Position numbers and translations under genes: made by a program. From VFMC01 sp050248155 (GTDB taxonomy: Bacteria; Actinomycetota; Acidimicrobiia; Acidimicrobiales; Ilumatobacteraceae), in NCBI GenBank assembly GCA_050248155.1, contig JBFWSW010000012.1, forward strand, positions 31,775 to 95,774: a stretch of DNA of 64,000 bases, in the 5' to 3' direction. The number at the start of each line of letters is the position of its first letter. Position 1 is the stretch's first letter. Under the pieces are notes generated by a model. That model saw nothing but the letters and a program-made list of their open reading frames with translations, did not search any database and was not told the DNA's origin. Of the stretch, positions 40,822-49,357 are shown piece after piece.

Positions 40822-42255
40822 TCAGGAGTCGAAGCCGAGACCGAACCGATCGAGTGAGCGCAGCCACCAGTTCCGCTTCCCGGTCGAGTCCTCGCGGTCG
40901 AGCGACCAGCGAGTCGCCTGGATGCCGATGAACCGGAACGGCTCGGGCGGGAAGGGCAGCGGCTTCTCCTGGACGAACTTGGTCTGGGTGGCGATCGAGC
41001 GGCGCCCGTCGAGCAGGTCGAGCATCACCTCGCCGCCGAATCGGGCGGACGCGACGCCGAGTCCGGTGTAGCCGAGCGCGTAGGCGACTCGTCCCTGCCA
41101 GGCTCGGCCCCAGAACACACAGAACCGGCTGCAGGTGTCGATGACGCCGCCCCAGGTGTGCGTGAACTTCAAGCCCTCGAGTTGCGGGAAGGTGTCGAAG
41201 AACTGCCGGCTCAGCTTTGCCCACGTCGCCGGCCGGCTCTCGAGCTCGGTGTTCACGCGTCCACGCCAGAAGTAGATCGCGTCGTACCCGCCCCACAGGA
41301 TCCGGTTGTCCTCGGTGAGTCGGTAGTAGTGGAACTGGTTGGCGATGTCGGACAGACCCTGCCGGTTCGTCCAGCCGAGCTCGGCGAGCTGTGCGGGGGT
41401 GAGGGGTTCGGTCACCATGCAGTAGTCGTAGACCGGCGCGATGTAGTGGCTGATCCTGTTGAGCAACGGTTTGAACGCGTTCGTCGCGAGCGCGACCTTG
41501 CCGGCGCGGACTCGACCGAGCGGTGTGTCGACGAGCACGCCGACGCCGTCCTTCTCGATCCTGGTCGCTTTCGTGTCCTCGTAGATGCGCACCCCGAGCG
41601 ACGTGGCAGCGGCCTTCAGGCCCCACACGAGCCGTGCCGGGTCGACGATCGCGGCTCGGTCCTTGCGCCACAGCCCGCCCGTGTAGGTGGGCGAGCACAC
41701 CTGACGCTGCATTGCCTCGCGGTCGAGCCACTCCACCTTCTGGCCGAGGTTGCGCAGCTGCTGGAAGTCGTCGCGCAGCTCGTCGAGGTACGACGGCGCA
41801 TGGAACGTCGTGGCCACGTCGATGACGCCCGTGCGTTCGTAGTCGCAGTCGATCTCGTAGCGCTTGATCGCAGCCTCGATCTCGTTGAGGTTCTGCAGAC
41901 CGAGCTCCTCGAGGAGTGGCACCTCGTCGGGGAACCGCTCCTGCCCGTTGGCGACGCCATGCGTGAGGCTCGATTCCATGAACCCGCCGTTGCGCCCGCT
42001 GGCCGCCGAGCCGATCTCGTGGGCGTCGATCAGCACGATGTCGCGTGACGGATCACGCTCCTTCGCGATGATCGCCGTCCACAGACCCGTGTAGCCCCCG
42101 CCCACGATGCACAGGTCGCACGTCTCGGTGCGGACCAGCGTGGGGTTGCTGTCGGGCTCGTCGGCGTCCTCGTACCAGTACGGATAGGGGTCGGCGTCGG
42201 CGATGGCGTCGAGGTGGAACTCCTCGATGCCCTCGTCACGGTGTTCGAACGCCAT
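40822..42255 (-). CDS. FAD-dependent amine/amino-acid oxidoreductase (DAO family)
   Basis: A 477-residue flavoprotein. The N-terminal extension (about 45 residues) precedes the FAD-binding motif CDLCIVGGGYTGLWTAIIAK. GSAASGRNGGFMESSLTHG is typical of PuuB/gamma-glutamylputrescine oxidase-like DAO proteins. The C-terminal block reads ALGYTGLGVASARFGGEVML. It probably oxidises a secondary amine or amino acid to an imine with H2O2 release. A perfect 16-bp palindrome lies 21-36 nt before the ATG. The ureohydrolase at the window start could feed polyamine catabolism, but no direct link is visible. Confidence 0.87.
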   Translation of the reverse strand: MAFEHRDEGIEEFHLDAIADADPYPYWYEDADEPDSNPTLVRTETCDLCIVGGGYTGLWTAIIAKERDPSRDIVLIDAHEIGSAASGRNGGFMESSLTHGVANGQERFPDEVPLLEELGLQNLNEIEAAIKRYEIDCDYERTGVIDVATTFHAPSYLDELRDDFQQLRNLGQKVEWLDREAMQRQVCSPTYTGGLWRKDRAAIVDPARLVWGLKAAATSLGVRIYEDTKATRIEKDGVGVLVDTPLGRVRAGKVALATNAFKPLLNRISHYIAPVYDYCMVTEPLTPAQLAELGWTNRQGLSDIANQFHYYRLTEDNRILWGGYDAIYFWRGRVNTELESRPATWAKLSRQFFDTFPQLEGLKFTHTWGGVIDTCSRFCVFWGRAWQGRVAYALGYTGLGVASARFGGEVMLDLLDGRRSIATQTKFVQEKPLPFPPEPFRFIGIQATRWSLDREDSTGKRNWWLRSLDRFGLGFDS

Positions 42256-42275
42256 GGAGTATCACCAGCTCGTCG

Positions 42276-42291
42276 CGTCTGAGTTCAGACG
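42276..42291 (-). promoter_or_regulatory. 16-bp palindromic operator upstream of FAD oxidoreductase
   Basis: CGTCTGAGTTCAGACG is a near-perfect inverted repeat: 7-bp arms CGTCTGA/TCAGACG around GT. It is located 21-36 nt upstream of the oxidoreductase start, where a repressor would block transcription or ribosome access. Half-site form resembles GntR-family operators; no regulator gene is adjacent. Confidence 0.6.
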
Positions 42292-42316
42292 AGGCTACCC
42301 GGCCGTGGGCACCCGT

Positions 42317-43000
42317 TCAGGCGAGTGGGACGCGCATCGTGACGTGGGTGCGCTGCCCGGCCGCGTTCTCGCAGACGAAGGAGACCTCGATGAGCTCGTC
42401 GGTCACCGTCGCCGCGGCGGCCCCGGCCTGCTCTGTCCAGTAGAACCACGACGTCTCGCTGTCGCCGCCGTCGAGGACGACGTGGTGCGCGCCGGGGTCG
42501 AGCGACTCGATGTACTCGACGAGTGGGTAGGTGCCCGGCCCGTCGAAGTCGGTGATGGCGAACCCGGCTGCGGAGAGCTCGCCACCCGACACTGGAGCGG
42601 CGTCGACCGGTTCCATGAGGACCAGGAGCGTGCGTTGCTCGTCGTCGGGGGTGAGCTCGACGGCGACGTCGATGACCCGACCGGAGACATCACCGGAGAG
42701 CTCGATCGACGAACCGGCGAGCACCGATGCGGCGCGTCGGGCACGGGCCCCGTCGAGTGACTCCTGCTCGCTGCGGCGGCGGTTCTCGTCCTGGCGATCC
42801 ATGAGCCGGCCGAGCGAAGGGAACGCGGTCGTCAGCACCGCTCCACCGAACTGGTCCTTCATCTCCCGCTCGAGGTGCACCTGCTGCCCCTCCGCCGTCT
42901 CGCGTGTGCGGCGATCTGCGGTGGTCGTCTCGGTGACCTTGCTGTCCAGCCACTTCTTGGCCGTGCCCGCGAGATCTTTCCAGCTGTACTTCGATGCCAT
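42317..43000 (-). CDS. conserved hypothetical protein
   Basis: A 227-residue soluble protein (MASKYSWKDLAGTAKKWLDS). The first 80 residues are highly charged and helical (KVTETTTADRRTRETAEGQ), possibly a coiled coil. The rest is beta-rich: SIELSGDVSGRVIDVAVELT, DPGAHHVVLDGGDSETSWFY, SFVCENAAGQRTHVTM. No signal peptide or recognised family. The ATG is 58 nt from the divergent SDR gene. Confidence 0.6.
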   Translation of the reverse strand: MASKYSWKDLAGTAKKWLDSKVTETTTADRRTRETAEGQQVHLEREMKDQFGGAVLTTAFPSLGRLMDRQDENRRRSEQESLDGARARRAASVLAGSSIELSGDVSGRVIDVAVELTPDDEQRTLLVLMEPVDAAPVSGGELSAAGFAITDFDGPGTYPLVEYIESLDPGAHHVVLDGGDSETSWFYWTEQAGAAAATVTDELIEVSFVCENAAGQRTHVTMRVPLA

Positions 43001-43058
43001 GACGCCGAGCCTAGGTGGGGTAGGTCGTCGCCGCTCGGTGCCGTGTACGGTGCCGACG

Positions 43059-43787
43059 ATGGATCTGGGATTGCAGGGCCGCCGTGCCGCGGTCGCCGCA
43101 GCGAGCGCCGGCCTGGGCTTCGCGTCGGCATCGGCGCTCGCGGCGGAGGGCGTGCGCGTCGTCATCTGTGGCCGCGACCGGGCGCGCATCGACGACGCCG
43201 CGGCGCGCATCGGGAACGGGTGCATCGGCCTCGTCCAGGACGTCGCCGACGCCACCGGCGGTGCGTCGTTCGTGGCCGCGGCGACCGAAGCGCTCGGAGG
43301 GCTCGACATCGTCGTCGCCAACGCAGGTGGCCCACCCGCCGGCACCTTCGCGACCACTCCGATGGATGCCTACCAGCCCGCCATCGACCTCAACCTGCTC
43401 AGCGTCGTCGGCATGGCCAAGGAGTCGATCCCGGGGATGCAGGCACAAGGCTGGGGCCGCTTCGTCGCGATCACCTCCATCGCCGTGCGTCAGCCGATGG
43501 GCAACCTCATCCTGTCGAACACGGCTCGATCGGGTGCGACCGCCTTCCTGAAGACCGTGGCTCGCGAGGTGGCGGGCGACGGCGTCACGGTGAACACGGT
43601 GCAGCCCGGCCTGCACGCGACCGATCGAGTCCAGGTGCTGTACGGCGAGCAACTGCCCTCGATGGGCAGGCTCGGCGACCCGGGCGACTTCGGCGCGATC
43701 GTCGCCTTCCTGTGCAGCGAGCAGGCGAAGTTCGTGACAGGGCTCGGCTTGCACGTCGACGGAGGATCCTTCGGAGGTCTGCAGTGA
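43059..43787 (+). CDS. short-chain dehydrogenase/reductase with altered active site
   Basis: A 242-residue SDR. The Rossmann motif is AAVAAASAGLGFASASAL in place of TGxxxGIG. IVVANAGGPPAG (NAG motif) and FVAITSIAVRQP (catalytic Ser region) follow. At the YxxxK position the sequence is NLILSNTARSGATAFLKTVA, so the catalytic Tyr is missing (Arg or Ala there). This 'SNTxR' form is known in a group of FabG-like SDRs. The C-terminus LGLHVDGGSFGGLQ is typical. Coupled by GTGA to the Dabb-domain gene. Confidence 0.85.
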   Translation: MDLGLQGRRAAVAAASAGLGFASASALAAEGVRVVICGRDRARIDDAAARIGNGCIGLVQDVADATGGASFVAAATEALGGLDIVVANAGGPPAGTFATTPMDAYQPAIDLNLLSVVGMAKESIPGMQAQGWGRFVAITSIAVRQPMGNLILSNTARSGATAFLKTVAREVAGDGVTVNTVQPGLHATDRVQVLYGEQLPSMGRLGDPGDFGAIVAFLCSEQAKFVTGLGLHVDGGSFGGLQ

Positions 43788-44077
43788 TCACGCACGTGGT
43801 GTTGTTCCGATGGAAGCCCGGCATCCCGGTGGGGCAGGTGGACGCGATCGCCGCCGCGCTCGACACCTTGCCGCTCGCGATCCCCTCCATCACCTCGTAC
43901 CGGCACGGGCCGAGCGTCGGCCTGTCGTCGGGAGCGTTCGACTACGGCATCGTCGCCACCTTCGACGACGCCGACGGGTGGCGCCGCTACGACACCGACG
44001 CGACACACGAGGCCGTGCGGGCCGACACCATCCGCCCCTGGATCGCCGAGCGCGCCTCGACCCAGTTCGAGACCTGA
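43784..44077 (+). CDS. Dabb (stress-responsive A/B barrel) protein
   Basis: A 97-residue Dabb-domain protein: ITHVVLFRWKPGIPVGQVDA, ALDTLPLAIPSITSYRHGPS, FDYGIVATFDDADGWRRYDT, and HEAVRADTIRPW. These are dimeric alpha/beta barrels of diverse function. The GTG start overlaps the SDR stop by 4 nt; the two proteins probably act together on one small molecule. Confidence 0.87.
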   Translation: MITHVVLFRWKPGIPVGQVDAIAAALDTLPLAIPSITSYRHGPSVGLSSGAFDYGIVATFDDADGWRRYDTDATHEAVRADTIRPWIAERASTQFET

Positions 44078-44098
44078 CCCCCGGTCACTCGGGCTGGC

Positions 44099-44476
44099 TC
44101 AGTCGGGCCGGCATTCGACGACCACGTCGATGGTGTCGAAGAACGGCTCGAGCGTGGCGATGCGATCGATGCGCTCCCGCCGCATCACCACGAGCGTCAG
44201 CGCCACGTCGGGTTCGTAGCCGTCGCCGAGGCGCGACGCCTGCCGGCGGAACTGCCCGGCGACGTGGATGGCCTCCACCGGCGCGAGCAGATCGGCGTGA
44301 GCGGGACGATCGAGGGCGACGAGGTGGTCGTGTCGAGCCCGCAGCCGGTGCTCGTGCCGCTCGTAGCCGTTCACCAGCCGCTCGTAGCACTGCCGAACGA
44401 CCGGATGAGCATCGTGCTCGCGCGCGACGAGCGCTTCGAGGAACGATCGGTCGAGCAGGACCGTGGGCGGTGTCAT
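44099..44476 (-). CDS. PIN-like domain protein
   Basis: A 125-residue protein. VLLDRSFLEALVAREHDAHP at the N-terminus gives the first acidic residue of a PIN-type nuclease. DVALTLVVMRRERIDRIATLEPFFDTID at the C-terminus gives the later acidic positions and the usual 'T.(D)..F' motif (here TLEPFF). The ATG overlaps the stop of the PAP2 gene (ATGA). No antitoxin gene is adjacent, so a toxin role is doubtful. Confidence 0.6.
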   Translation of the reverse strand: MTPPTVLLDRSFLEALVAREHDAHPVVRQCYERLVNGYERHEHRLRARHDHLVALDRPAHADLLAPVEAIHVAGQFRRQASRLGDGYEPDVALTLVVMRRERIDRIATLEPFFDTIDVVVECRPD

Positions 44477-45501
44477 GCGGTGGCGGCCAGCGCCTGGCGG
44501 GCGCGAGCGGCGCGGCGCACGCGCTGACGGGTCTCGAACCAGTCCCAGAACGCGAACGACGCACCGACCAGCGCCCATCCGACCAGACCGTCGATGATCC
44601 AGTGCTCGGCGAAGTACACGAGCGAGGCGAGCATGAGGACCGGGAACACGAGCACGACGGCTTTCAACCAGACCGGCTTGATGAGGGGGAGGAAGAAGGC
44701 CGGCACGAACAGGGCGAAGCCGGCGTGCAGCGAGGGCATCGCCGCGACCGCATTGCCCCAGTCGAGCGCGGACTGCCAGTCGTTGACGAAGCTCGTGAAG
44801 CCGAGGTCCCAGAAGCCGCGACCGGTCGGGCGGGCGAGCTGTGGCAGCACCCGGAGCTTCGCGAAGCGAGGGTCCGGGCTACCGGCCATCCACGGCGGCA
44901 CGGTGGGCAGCAGGACGAACATCAGGCACCCGACGCCGAGGACGGTGGCGAACCGCTTCATGAACCGGACCCACTGCACCCGGCTCACGGCCCACAGCAC
45001 GGCCAGGGCGACCACCGGCACGATGAAGTGGCTGTAGTAGACGATCGAGCCGAGGTTGTCGTACCAGCGCACGTCGTTCGGATGGTAGAAGTGCCGCTGC
45101 GCCCACACGTTCGGGTCGTAGCCGAGGAACAGCGCGCGGTCGATCTGTCGCACGGCGTTCAGCTGCAGCGGCATGCCCAGGCGGTCGGCCGCACCTCGGG
45201 TCATCTCGTAGCTGAACCACATCGCCGAGTAGAGCAGCGCGTCGATGACGAGGACGCCCCATCGACGCCACGGCTTGCCGACGAACGCGCAGAGCAGGAA
45301 CAGGCCGACCGAGATCGCGACGGAGATGCGATCGACGATCAACCCGTCGGTGCGCGTCCGCCAGATGTACATGAGCGCGTAGAACGTGATGGCCGAGACC
45401 CGGACCGCGTAGAACGGATCGTGGGGCACGAGCGCGGCGACGGCGCGCCGTTGCGGGGTCGGCTGCTCGGGCGGCTGGGACGCGTCAGCCTCGAGCAACA
45501 T
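44473..45501 (-). CDS. PAP2-superfamily integral membrane protein
   Basis: A 342-residue polytopic membrane protein, about six to seven segments. The PAP2 phosphatase motifs are in the C-terminal half: VAAMPSLHAGFALFVPAFF (motif 2, with His) and VYFAEHWIIDGLVGWALVG (motif 3, His and Asp). It is like AUR1/inositolphosphotransferase-type PAP2 proteins of actinobacteria, which handle lipid phosphates or transfer phosphoinositol. The ATG start (MLLEADASQ) follows a basic untranslated region. Its 3' end is coupled to the PIN-like gene. Confidence 0.85.
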   Translation of the reverse strand: MLLEADASQPPEQPTPQRRAVAALVPHDPFYAVRVSAITFYALMYIWRTRTDGLIVDRISVAISVGLFLLCAFVGKPWRRWGVLVIDALLYSAMWFSYEMTRGAADRLGMPLQLNAVRQIDRALFLGYDPNVWAQRHFYHPNDVRWYDNLGSIVYYSHFIVPVVALAVLWAVSRVQWVRFMKRFATVLGVGCLMFVLLPTVPPWMAGSPDPRFAKLRVLPQLARPTGRGFWDLGFTSFVNDWQSALDWGNAVAAMPSLHAGFALFVPAFFLPLIKPVWLKAVVLVFPVLMLASLVYFAEHWIIDGLVGWALVGASFAFWDWFETRQRVRRAARARQALAATA

Positions 45502-45567
45502 GCATCGAACGTTACCCAGTGCCCACGTTCGAACGCTGGCAGCGCGCACGCGCCACCGGCATGCGGA

Positions 45568-46388
45568 TCAGGCGCTGGCTGCTTCGAGCGCCCGACGCAC
45601 CAGCACCTTGGCCAGGTGCACGCGGTACTCGGGGCTGGCGTTCAGGTCGCTCTGCGGCTCGGCCTCGGCAGCGGCTTGCTCGGCCGCGTCCGCGATCGAT
45701 GCGCCGGAGGCGAGTGCCGACGAGACGCTGGTCGCGAGGATGGGCGTCGAGCCCATGTTCACCAGGCCGACGCCGCTCTGGCCGTTGTTGCGCCAGGCGG
45801 CGACGCCGACGATCGCCCAGTCCTGCGCGCGCCGGTTGAACTTCTGGAAGCTCCAGCCGGCGCCGCCCATCTTGGGCACGCGGATCTCGGTGAGCATCTC
45901 GTCGGGCGCGAGCGACGTCGTGAGGAAGCCCTCGAAGAAGTCGGTCGCGGCGATCTCGCGGGTGCCGCTCGGGCCCTGGGCCACGTAGGTGGCGCCGAGC
46001 GCGAGCGTGGTGGCGGGAAGATCGCTCGCCGGGTCGGCATGGGCGATCGAGCCGCCGATGGTGCCGCGGTGGCGGACCTGCGGGTCGCCCACGTGGTGTG
46101 CAGCGTGCGCAAGGAGGGGGACGTGCTCGGCCAGCACCGAGCTCGTCTCGATGTCCATGTGGCGCGTGAGCGCGCCGATCGCGATGTGGTCCCCGGCGTC
46201 GCGGATGTAGGAGAGGTCGGAGATGCGGCCGATGTCGACGAGGACACTCGGTTGTGCGAGGCGCAGCTTCATGAGCGGCAGCAGGCTGTGGCCGCCGGCG
46301 ATGAACTTCGCGTCGTCGCCGTGCTGACCGATGAGGCTGACGGCTTCGGCGGCCGAACCGGCCCGGACGTAATCGAACGCTGCGGGGA

Positions 46389-46392
<4 letters not shown>
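45568..46392 (-). CDS. CoxM-type FAD subunit of molybdenum hydroxylase
   Basis: A 274-residue medium subunit. It starts at the GTG giving VIPAAFDYVRAGSAAEAVSL. FAD motifs are AKFIAGGHSLLPLMKLRLA (the first FAD loop) and RHRGTIGGSIAHADPASDLP (the second). The length is normal for CoxM/CutM. It passes electrons from the 2Fe-2S subunit to the acceptor. The GTG overlaps the stop of the CoxS gene (GTGA). No CoxL gene is adjacent; one is encoded 8.7 kb away on the same strand. Confidence 0.9.
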
Positions 46393-46850
<458 letters not shown>

Positions 46851-47017
46851 GTGGATGGTTCCCCTCTGACGTGATGGCGATGAGATGGCGGCTCGCCGCG
46901 TCGCCCCCAGGTGATTCGGTCGGCCGATTGCCGCCGCACATCATGCACCATTTCGAGCGGCGGCGCATCACCGGTCCGTGAAGGTGAGATCCGTGTGACG
47001 AAGGTCCCGAATGTTCA

Positions 47018-47029
47018 GAAGAGTTCTTC
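47018..47029. promoter_or_regulatory. 12-bp palindrome upstream of Fur-family gene
   Basis: GAAGAGTTCTTC (5-bp arms, GT centre) lies 34-45 nt upstream of the Fur-type start, in the divergent gap to coxS. It is a plausible Fur-family autoregulatory site. The gap otherwise shows no recognised motif. Confidence 0.4.
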
Positions 47030-47062
47030 AGGTTGTCACACGAAGGAGTAGCATCGGCGCTG

Positions 47063-47503
47063 GTGACAGACATCGACGACATCGCTCTCCATCGCCTCCG
47101 CAAGGACGGCCAGCGCTTCACGACGGGGCGGCAGCTCATCTTGAAGACCCTCCAGGACGTCGGTGCGCCGATCACGATCCCTGGCATCCTCCGGCGCCAA
47201 CCGACGCTCGCACAGAGCTCGGTGTACCGCAACCTGGCCGTGCTCGAGCACGCCGGTCTCGTCAGCAAGATCTCGATGGGCGACGAGCACGCCCACTACG
47301 AGCTCGGTGAAGAGATCACCAACAACCACCACCACCACTTGGTGTGCACGTCGTGTGGCACGGTCAGCGACGTCACGCTGTCGGCGAGCGCCGAGCGATC
47401 GCTCGACAAGGCGCTCCACGAGGCGGCGGCCGGTGCGAACTTCGAGCTCCACCAGCATCGCGTCGACCTCCTCGGTCACTGCGCCAACTGCGCGACAGCC
47501 TGA
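47063..47503 (+). CDS. Fur-family transcriptional regulator
   Basis: A 146-residue metalloregulator. The winged helix spans about residues 14-80: RFTTGRQLILKTLQDVG, then LAQSSVYRNLAVLEHAGLV. The metal sites are a HHHH run (89-92), the structural zinc Cys95-Cys98 (VCTSCG) and Cys140-Cys143 (GHCANC). The order is like Zur/PerR/Fur of actinobacteria; which metal it senses cannot be said. The GTG at 47063 was chosen, with GGAG about 14 nt upstream. CoxS/M, cydAB and FTR1 lie close by and are plausible targets. Confidence 0.9.
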   Translation: MTDIDDIALHRLRKDGQRFTTGRQLILKTLQDVGAPITIPGILRRQPTLAQSSVYRNLAVLEHAGLVSKISMGDEHAHYELGEEITNNHHHHLVCTSCGTVSDVTLSASAERSLDKALHEAAAGANFELHQHRVDLLGHCANCATA

Positions 47504-47545
47504 TTCTCCTCCGGGGCGCGGCGGCCGCGTCCCTATGCTGGTCCC

Positions 47546-48331
47546 GTGACGACGCAGCAGTTGGACCGGGAGGCGGGTGAGCGGCTGACGAGCATCCTCA
47601 CCGTCGACGACCCGACCGACGCGCTGTGGATCGCCCACGAGGACGGGTTCTTCGACGAGTCCGTCCCCGAGATCTCGGCGCTGGCGATGGAGCAGGATCC
47701 CGTCCACCGCCACAAGGACGTGCTCACGCACACCTTCATCGTCACCGCCAACACCTCGCCGCGGCTGCTGGTGCGCCTCGCTGCGCTCTTCCACGACATC
47801 GGCAAGCCGCGCACGCGGCGGTTCGTCGGTGGCAAGGTCACCTTCCACCACCACGAGCAGGTCGGTGCGCGCATGACGACCCAGCGACTTGCTGCGCTCG
47901 GGTACGAGCCGGCGATGACCAGCGATGTCGCCCGCCTCGTCGAGCTGAGCGGCCGGTTCCACGGCTATCAGCAGGGTTGGGAGGACTCGGCGGTGCGCCG
48001 GTACGCGCGCGACGCCGGTCCGCTCCTCGGCGATCTGAACGAGCTTGTCCGCTGCGACTGCACCACGCGCAAGCCCGAGAAGGTGCGCGGGCTGCAACGC
48101 CGCATGGACGAGCTCGAGGATCGCATCCGGCGGCTGGCGATCGAGGAGGCGGTGAAGGCCGAGCGGCCCGAGCTCGACGGCACCGAGATCATGGAGATCC
48201 TCGGCATCCCGCCCGGTCGAGAGGTCGGCGAGGCGCGCCGCATGCTGCTCGAGCACGCCCGCGCGCACGGCGCGCCCGACCACGACGAGGCCGTGCGGCT
48301 GTTGCTCGACTGGTGGGCTGCCCGAAATTGA
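47546..48331 (+). CDS. HD-domain phosphohydrolase (CCA-enzyme-like)
   Basis: A 261-residue protein. The HD domain has HRHKDVLTHTFIVTANTSP, LVRLAALFHDIGKPRTRRF (HD pair near residue 83), and VTFHHHEQVGARM. This is the same order as the HD part of actinobacterial tRNA nucleotidyltransferases (PcnA/CCA). The last 60 residues (EIMEILGIPPGREVGEARRM) also match the C-terminal 'I...LG..PG..VG' tail of CCA enzymes. The nucleotidyltransferase domain is absent, so it seems a stand-alone HD-tail protein. GTG start, 42 nt after the Fur gene. Confidence 0.8.
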   Translation: MTTQQLDREAGERLTSILTVDDPTDALWIAHEDGFFDESVPEISALAMEQDPVHRHKDVLTHTFIVTANTSPRLLVRLAALFHDIGKPRTRRFVGGKVTFHHHEQVGARMTTQRLAALGYEPAMTSDVARLVELSGRFHGYQQGWEDSAVRRYARDAGPLLGDLNELVRCDCTTRKPEKVRGLQRRMDELEDRIRRLAIEEAVKAERPELDGTEIMEILGIPPGREVGEARRMLLEHARAHGAPDHDEAVRLLLDWWAARN

Positions 48332-48334
48332 GCG

Positions 48335-49357
48335 TCACCCGGTCGGGTGCTCGGGTGGTGGCTCGCGGCTCCACCGGTCGGTGTTCACCAGCACGAACAG
48401 CAGACCGAGCGCCGGCACAGCAGTGACGGCTGCGATGGCGAACACGACGATCAGCCCGATCAGGGTCGGCCTGGCTCCCGCGACGTCGTCGATCGTCGCG
48501 TGGTCGACCAGCAGCTCGGGGTACTGGGCGACTCCCCAGCCGATGACCACTGCAGCGACGGCGACGACCGCGCCGAGGCGCGCTCGCTGGTAGCGCCCAC
48601 GCCGCAGATCGAGCAACGACAACGCTCCGGCGAGCGCCGAGACGACGATGAGCGGCGCCGCTTTCCCGTGCAGGCCGTCGGCGAGGTGCGGCGCGTCGCG
48701 CTCGATGGGCACGATCGCGCCCAGCGCGACGGCGCCCGCCAGCGCGCCGCTGACGAGGGCGCGACGAGCGCACCGGTCGGCGAGCAAGGGGTTGCCGGCA
48801 CGCGTCGAATCGGCGGCGAGGAAGGTCGCCGCGAGGAACGAGCACGTGAGCACGGCGAGCGCACCACCGAGCCACGAGGTCGGCCCGGTCCAACTCGTCC
48901 AGAGATCACCGCCCTCCATCGGCACCCGGCCGCTCGCGATCGCGCCGGCGATGGTGCCGAGGAAGAACGGTGTGATGAGCGAGGACGCAGCGAAGGTCGC
49001 GCCGAACATGCGCGCCTGGCCGACGGTCTCGGCGTACTTCCGGAAGGCAAAGCCCGCGCCGCGCAGGACGATGCCCACGCCGACGAGCATCCACGGCACC
49101 GCGAGCGTGGTGATCATCGACGCGAACGCCGTCGGGAATGCGGTCCACATGAACACCAGCACGTAGATGAGCCAGACGTGGTTGGCCTCCCACACCGGTC
49201 CGATGCTGTGGTCGATCTGCGACCTCAGCTCGCCGCCCTCGTCGGCCCCTCCGGCCAAGAGGTCCCACACGCCACTGCCGAAGTCGGCGCCGCCGAAGAC
49301 CGCGTAGGCGACGACCCCGACGAACATGAGTGCGGCGGCGGTCGCGGCGAGGCTCAT
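48335..49357 (-). CDS. cydB: cytochrome bd oxidase subunit II
   Basis: A 340-residue integral membrane protein with about nine segments. CydB family blocks: FVGVVAYAVFGGADFGSGVW, DHSIGPVWEANHVWLIYVLV and FFLGTIAGAIASG. It is partner of CydA in quinol oxidation with oxygen reduction, high affinity for oxygen and not proton pumping. Start ATG overlaps the CydA stop (ATGA). cydCD genes are not in the window. Confidence 0.92.
   Translation of the reverse strand: MSLAATAAALMFVGVVAYAVFGGADFGSGVWDLLAGGADEGGELRSQIDHSIGPVWEANHVWLIYVLVFMWTAFPTAFASMITTLAVPWMLVGVGIVLRGAGFAFRKYAETVGQARMFGATFAASSLITPFFLGTIAGAIASGRVPMEGGDLWTSWTGPTSWLGGALAVLTCSFLAATFLAADSTRAGNPLLADRCARRALVSGALAGAVALGAIVPIERDAPHLADGLHGKAAPLIVVSALAGALSLLDLRRGRYQRARLGAVVAVAAVVIGWGVAQYPELLVDHATIDDVAGARPTLIGLIVVFAIAAVTAVPALGLLFVLVNTDRWSREPPPEHPTG

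Noticed and set aside
44099..44476. VapC toxin of a toxin-antitoxin pair
   Set aside because: No antitoxin-sized neighbour; the gene is coupled to a PAP2 membrane protein instead, and some acidic residues are uncertain.
45520..45540. Third copy of the add/upp palindromic unit (GAACGCTGGCAGCGCG)
   Set aside because: Only about 15 nt resemble the unit and the partner arm is absent.
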